DNA of 64,000 bases from Achromobacter aloeverae (lineage in GTDB: Bacteria > Pseudomonadota > Gammaproteobacteria > Burkholderiales > Burkholderiaceae_B): NCBI RefSeq assembly GCF_004121055.1, contig NZ_PYAL01000009.1:62001-126000 (forward strand). The letters run 5' to 3'. This document shows, one piece after another, positions 60,826 through 64,000 of the stretch. The notes under the pieces were generated by a model. It saw nothing but the letters and a program-made list of their open reading frames with translations, was not told where the DNA came from and did no database searches. The position numbers were made by a program, and so were the translations under genes. Positions within the stretch are counted from its first letter, which is position 1. Each line of letters begins with the position of its first letter.

Positions 60826-61796
60826 GCCAGTCCGCCGTGCGCCTCCCGGCGGACGTCTCCGAGGACCATGTCCGCCGAGAGGCCGTCGCGTACTTCGCCC
60901 TGCTGGCGTCGGGCAGCGCCACCCCTTCGGACCAGGACGCCGCCGCCCGCTGGCGGTCGGCGCATCCCGCGCATGAGCGGGCCTGGCAGCGGTTGGAGCG
61001 GATGCGCCTGGCGTTGGCTGGCCTGCCCCCGCGCATCGCGGCGCCGGTACTGACCGCCGCCGCGCGTCGGCGCCGTGCGATGCTCAAAAGCGTCCTCGCC
61101 TGCGCCGGCACGGGGGCTTTGGCGTATGGCGCCTGGCGGGGGCTGCCCTGGGGGATATGGGGCGCGGACTACAGGACGGCCAAGGGCGGTTATCAGGACG
61201 TCACGCTGGATGACGGCACCCGCGTGGCGCTGGACACGGACAGCGCCATCGACGTGCGCTACAGCGAGATGGGGCGCGAGATTCGATTGCTCGCCGGCCA
61301 GATTCTCGTCACCAGCGGCAAGGATGTCGCGGCGCGTTCGCGGCCGCTGCTGGTGAGCACGCGCGACGGCGTGGCGCGGCCCCTGGGCACGCGCTTTACC
61401 GTGAGGCAGCTGGACGGCGGCACGCGTGTCGCCGTGTATGAGGGGCGTGTCGAGTTGGCCCCCGCGCGCGCGTCGGACCGCCTGGTCGTCGCCGCGGGCG
61501 AATCCGCCGTTTTCGACGCGGGAGCGGTGGGGACGTTGCGGCCGGCCGATCCGGCCGCGCTGGCGTGGCGGCAGGGCAGCCTGGCGGTGGTTGATTGGCG
61601 GCTTGGGGACCTGCTTGCCGAACTGGGGCGCTATCGGGCCGGCTATCTCGGGTGCGATGGGGCGGTGGCCGACCTGCGGGTATCGGGCACGTATCCCGTG
61701 CTCGATACCGACCAGGCGCTCGCCGCCCTGGTCCGGGCCTTCCCGCTGCGCTTGAGCCGTTTCAGCCGCTACTGGGTAACGGTCGAGGCGGCGTGA
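60822..61796 (+). CDS. FecR-type anti-sigma/regulatory membrane protein
   Basis: 324 residues from a GTG that overlaps the fecI stop. The cytoplasmic N-terminus contains EAVAYFALLASGSATPSDQD and RWRSAHPAHERAWQRLERMR, the DUF4880-type sigma-binding part; a single transmembrane segment lies near 85-105 (SVLACAGTGALAYGAWRG); the FecR periplasmic domain has DVTLDDGTRVALDTDSAI and RPLGTRFTVRQLDGGTRVAV. It transmits the signal from the receptor's N-terminal domain to FecI. Confidence 0.92.
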   Translation: MSQSAVRLPADVSEDHVRREAVAYFALLASGSATPSDQDAAARWRSAHPAHERAWQRLERMRLALAGLPPRIAAPVLTAAARRRRAMLKSVLACAGTGALAYGAWRGLPWGIWGADYRTAKGGYQDVTLDDGTRVALDTDSAIDVRYSEMGREIRLLAGQILVTSGKDVAARSRPLLVSTRDGVARPLGTRFTVRQLDGGTRVAVYEGRVELAPARASDRLVVAAGESAVFDAGAVGTLRPADPAALAWRQGSLAVVDWRLGDLLAELGRYRAGYLGCDGAVADLRVSGTYPVLDTDQALAALVRAFPLRLSRFSRYWVTVEAA

Positions 61797-61925
61797 GGGG
61801 GCCCGTATGGCGAGTACGGGGTGGGCCTCTTTCGCCGCGGCAAAAAATTTCCCGTCTCCATTGCACTTTTTTCTTCCTGCTTCGGCCCTGGGGTATCGAC
61901 ACACTCCAAGACTGAGGATTCCTGC

Positions 61926-64000
61926 ATGTCCGGCCATCCCCGCGCCCAGCACCGTGCCCATCCACCCGCCGTACCGCGCTCGCCCTTTACACTTTCATCT
62001 TTCCCGCATGCATCTTCCCTGCGGCCACCTTCCCCGCGCATGCCCCTGCCCGCCGCGCTGACCGTGCTGGCCGCCATGCTATGCGCGTCCTTGCCTGGCG
62101 GCGCGGCCGCGCAGCCCGCCGCGCCAATTGCCCAGGTCGAGCGCCAGTTCGATATTTCCGCCGGGCCCCTGGCCCAGGCGCTCAACGCCTACGCCACGCA
62201 GGCGGGCGTGACCTTGTCCTTCGACGCACGGCAAGTGCATGGCCTTTCCAGCGCCGGCCTGCGGGGTGCCTATGGCGTGGACGCCGGCTTCGCCCGTCTG
62301 TTGCAGGGCAGCGGCCTGCGCGCCGTCAGCACGGGCGCAGGCACGTATGGCTTGCAGCCCGTGCCGCGCGAGAGCGGCAACGCGACCGAGCTGCCCGTGG
62401 TGGAAGTCAGCGGTGCCAGCATATCCGGCTCCTTCGGCGACGAGCGCGGCTATATCGCCGCCGACAGCATCAGCGCCACCAAGACCGTGTCGTCCATCCG
62501 CGACACCCCGGCATCGGTGTCGGTGGTCACACGCCAGCAGATCGACGACCAGGGGGCGCAGACCGTATCGCAGGCCTTGCGCTACACGGCCGGGGTCGTG
62601 CCGGAGGCCCGCCCAGGCCGTTACGACTATCCCAATATCCGGGGATTCGGCAGCCCCGGCGGCGCCGACGCCAACTTCGTCGGCCTGATGGATGGCCTGC
62701 GCCTGCCCAAGGGGGTGTATTACATCGCGCCATCCATCGACCCCTACATGCTGGATCGGGTGGAAATCCTGCGCGGGCCGGCTTCGGTCCTGTACGGCAG
62801 CGTCAACCCGGGCGGCGCCATCAATCTCGTCAGCAAGCGGCCCACCGTGGACCCCTTGCATGAAATCGAGGTCCAGTATGGCAGCTACGACCGCAAGCAG
62901 GTGGCCGCCGATTTCGGCGGCGCGTTGAACGAGAGCGGCACGCTGTCCTATCGCCTGACCGGCGTGGCGCACGATGCCGGAACGCAGATCGACCATGCCA
63001 AGGACGAGCGCTATTCGATCTCCCCGGCGATCACCTGGGCGCCCGACGCCGACACACGCTTCACGGTGCTCGGCAATTACCAGCACGATCCCTCGGCCGG
63101 CGCCTTCAGCTACCTGCCGGCACGCGGGACCGTGCACGACTCGCCATGGGGTCGTTTCTCCACCCGCTTCTCGGAAGACGATCCCGACGTCAGCCGCTCC
63201 GATCGCGAGCAGTCCTCGATCGGCTATGAGTTCGAGCATCGTTTCAACGACACCTGGACCGTGCGGCAGAACCTGCGCTACATGCACGCCCGCTACAACT
63301 ACCGCTCCGTGTTCCAGACCGGCTGGGCAGGTGACCAGCCGCTGCTGGACCGCATGACCATAGGCTCGCGGGAAAGCCTGGACGGCATTGCGCTCGACAA
63401 CCAGGCGCAGGTGAAGTTCGACACCGGCGCGGTGAAGCACACCGCGCTGGTGGGCCTGGACTACCGCCATAACCGCGCCGACGCGCGGCTGGGCTACGGG
63501 GAGGCGCCGGCGCTGAATGTGCTGGATCCGGTCTATGGCCTGCCCATCGCCGACCCGCCCTATGACAACTACAGCAAGCAGACCTTGCGCCAGCTGGGGT
63601 TGTACGCGCAGGACCAGGTGCGCTGGGGCAAGTGGGTAGGGCTGTTCGGCTTGCGGCACGACTGGGTCGATGCGGACACCGTGTCGTCCGTCGTGGGTTC
63701 CGGCGTCACCACGCGCTCGCCGCAGAAGGACGAAGCGACCAGCTGGCGCGCCGGCCTGGTCTACCTGTTCGACAACGGCCTGGCGCCTTATCTCAACTAC
63801 AGCACATCCTTCGAACCGGTCCTGGGCACCGACTTCCATGGCCAGCCGTTCAAGCCGACCAAGGGCAAGCAATACGAGGCGGGGGTGAAGTACCAGCCGC
63901 AAGGCTTGCGCAGCTCGGTCACGGCATCGGTGTTCCAGATCACGCAGGCCAACGTCAAGACGGCCGACCCCGATCCGACGCATCCCTACGCCAGCATCCA
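61926..64000 (+). CDS. TonB-dependent siderophore receptor with signalling (STN) domain, partial
   Basis: Outer-membrane ferric-siderophore receptor of the FecA/FpvA signalling type, cut at the window end after about 690 codons. The ATG at 61926 follows GAGGA at seven bases and gives a long N-region before the hydrophobic signal sequence (ALTVLAAMLCASLPGGAAA); an in-frame ATG at 62040 is the alternative. The STN domain (about 73-125, FDISAGPLAQALNAYATQAG) contacts FecR. The plug begins near 193 (TPASVSVVTRQQIDDQGAQT) and contains RVEILRGPASVLYGSVNPGG; barrel strands follow. The ligand is unknown. Confidence 0.92.
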   Translation, partial: MSGHPRAQHRAHPPAVPRSPFTLSSFPHASSLRPPSPRMPLPAALTVLAAMLCASLPGGAAAQPAAPIAQVERQFDISAGPLAQALNAYATQAGVTLSFDARQVHGLSSAGLRGAYGVDAGFARLLQGSGLRAVSTGAGTYGLQPVPRESGNATELPVVEVSGASISGSFGDERGYIAADSISATKTVSSIRDTPASVSVVTRQQIDDQGAQTVSQALRYTAGVVPEARPGRYDYPNIRGFGSPGGADANFVGLMDGLRLPKGVYYIAPSIDPYMLDRVEILRGPASVLYGSVNPGGAINLVSKRPTVDPLHEIEVQYGSYDRKQVAADFGGALNESGTLSYRLTGVAHDAGTQIDHAKDERYSISPAITWAPDADTRFTVLGNYQHDPSAGAFSYLPARGTVHDSPWGRFSTRFSEDDPDVSRSDREQSSIGYEFEHRFNDTWTVRQNLRYMHARYNYRSVFQTGWAGDQPLLDRMTIGSRESLDGIALDNQAQVKFDTGAVKHTALVGLDYRHNRADARLGYGEAPALNVLDPVYGLPIADPPYDNYSKQTLRQLGLYAQDQVRWGKWVGLFGLRHDWVDADTVSSVVGSGVTTRSPQKDEATSWRAGLVYLFDNGLAPYLNYSTSFEPVLGTDFHGQPFKPTKGKQYEAGVKYQPQGLRSSVTASVFQITQANVKTADPDPTHPYASI

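Noticed and set aside
62079-63983. Minus-strand open frame of 634 codons
   Set aside because: It is antisense to the TonB-dependent receptor, whose STN, plug and barrel motifs are unmistakable.
1-64000. tRNA, rRNA, insertion sequence, phage or transposon genes
   Set aside because: No transposase, integrase, terminal inverted repeats or tRNA-like segment was recognised on either strand.

Overview
The window is a high-GC chromosomal segment that fits an Alcaligenaceae betaproteobacterium, most likely an environmental Bordetella or a close Achromobacter relative. The signs are the bamD / rluD / pgeF / phaC / phaB / phaR order, an FtrABCD iron-import operon of the type described in Bordetella, a lone Bug-family (TctC) binding protein, and dense catabolic operons. 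This placement is inferred from gene content; no sequence search was run. I saw no rRNA or tRNA gene, insertion sequence, prophage or CRISPR array.

Layout. 1-6.1 kb: outer-membrane assembly (bamD), 23S pseudouridylation (rluD), pgeF, and polyhydroxyalkanoate synthesis and control (phaC, phaB, phaR). 6.3-9.7 kb: ftrABCD ferrous-iron uptake. 9.8-10.4 kb: two small envelope-stress-type genes (a BON protein and a DUF1328 protein). 10.7-19.2 kb: a cyanophycin locus with two tandem cyanophycin synthetases, divergent from an unusual ABC exporter-like protein (PH-like region, zinc ribbon, ABC) and a DUF1854 protein. 19.2-27.9 kb: a complete Wsp surface-sensing operon (wspABCDEFR) that ends in a REC-GGDEF diguanylate cyclase. 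28.2-30.3 kb: a FemAB/GNAT-like protein and a DUF455 ferritin-like protein.

30.4-36.6 kb is probably a C3-organosulfonate operon: suyA and suyB ((R)-sulfolactate sulfo-lyase), a Bug-type binding protein, two dehydrogenases of the SlcC and ComC families that together could racemise sulfolactate through sulfopyruvate, and a beta-hydroxyacid dehydrogenase with a YihU-like substrate motif. 36.8-38.9 kb: aroG and aqpZ. 38.9-48.5 kb: a panE-like gene, an RpiR regulator with a perfect palindrome at its start codon, an EamA transporter, a DapA-family lyase, a full branched-chain-type ABC importer (livGFKHM order) and a GntR regulator. 49-54.2 kb: an FGGY sugar kinase, a three-part sugar ABC importer and a LysE exporter. 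54.2-59.9 kb: an opposite-strand catabolic operon (3-hydroxyacyl-CoA dehydrogenase, AtoE-like transporter, SDR, CatC, YciI, enol-lactone hydrolase, cyclase) behind a 32-bp near-perfect palindrome. 60.2 kb to the end: a Fur-box-preceded fecI/fecR pair and the first about 690 codons of a TonB-dependent signalling receptor that is cut by the window end.

The most promising under-described parts are the sulfolactate cluster with its extra reductase, the cyanophycin locus with its ABC/DUF1854 partners and a 20-bp hairpin-forming tandem repeat at its 3' end, the mosaic lower beta-ketoadipate operon with its palindromic operator, and the collagen-like GQQ tract in WspC. Functions are assigned from motif recognition and memory of family sequences. 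Start codons were chosen from ribosome-binding sites and family lengths.
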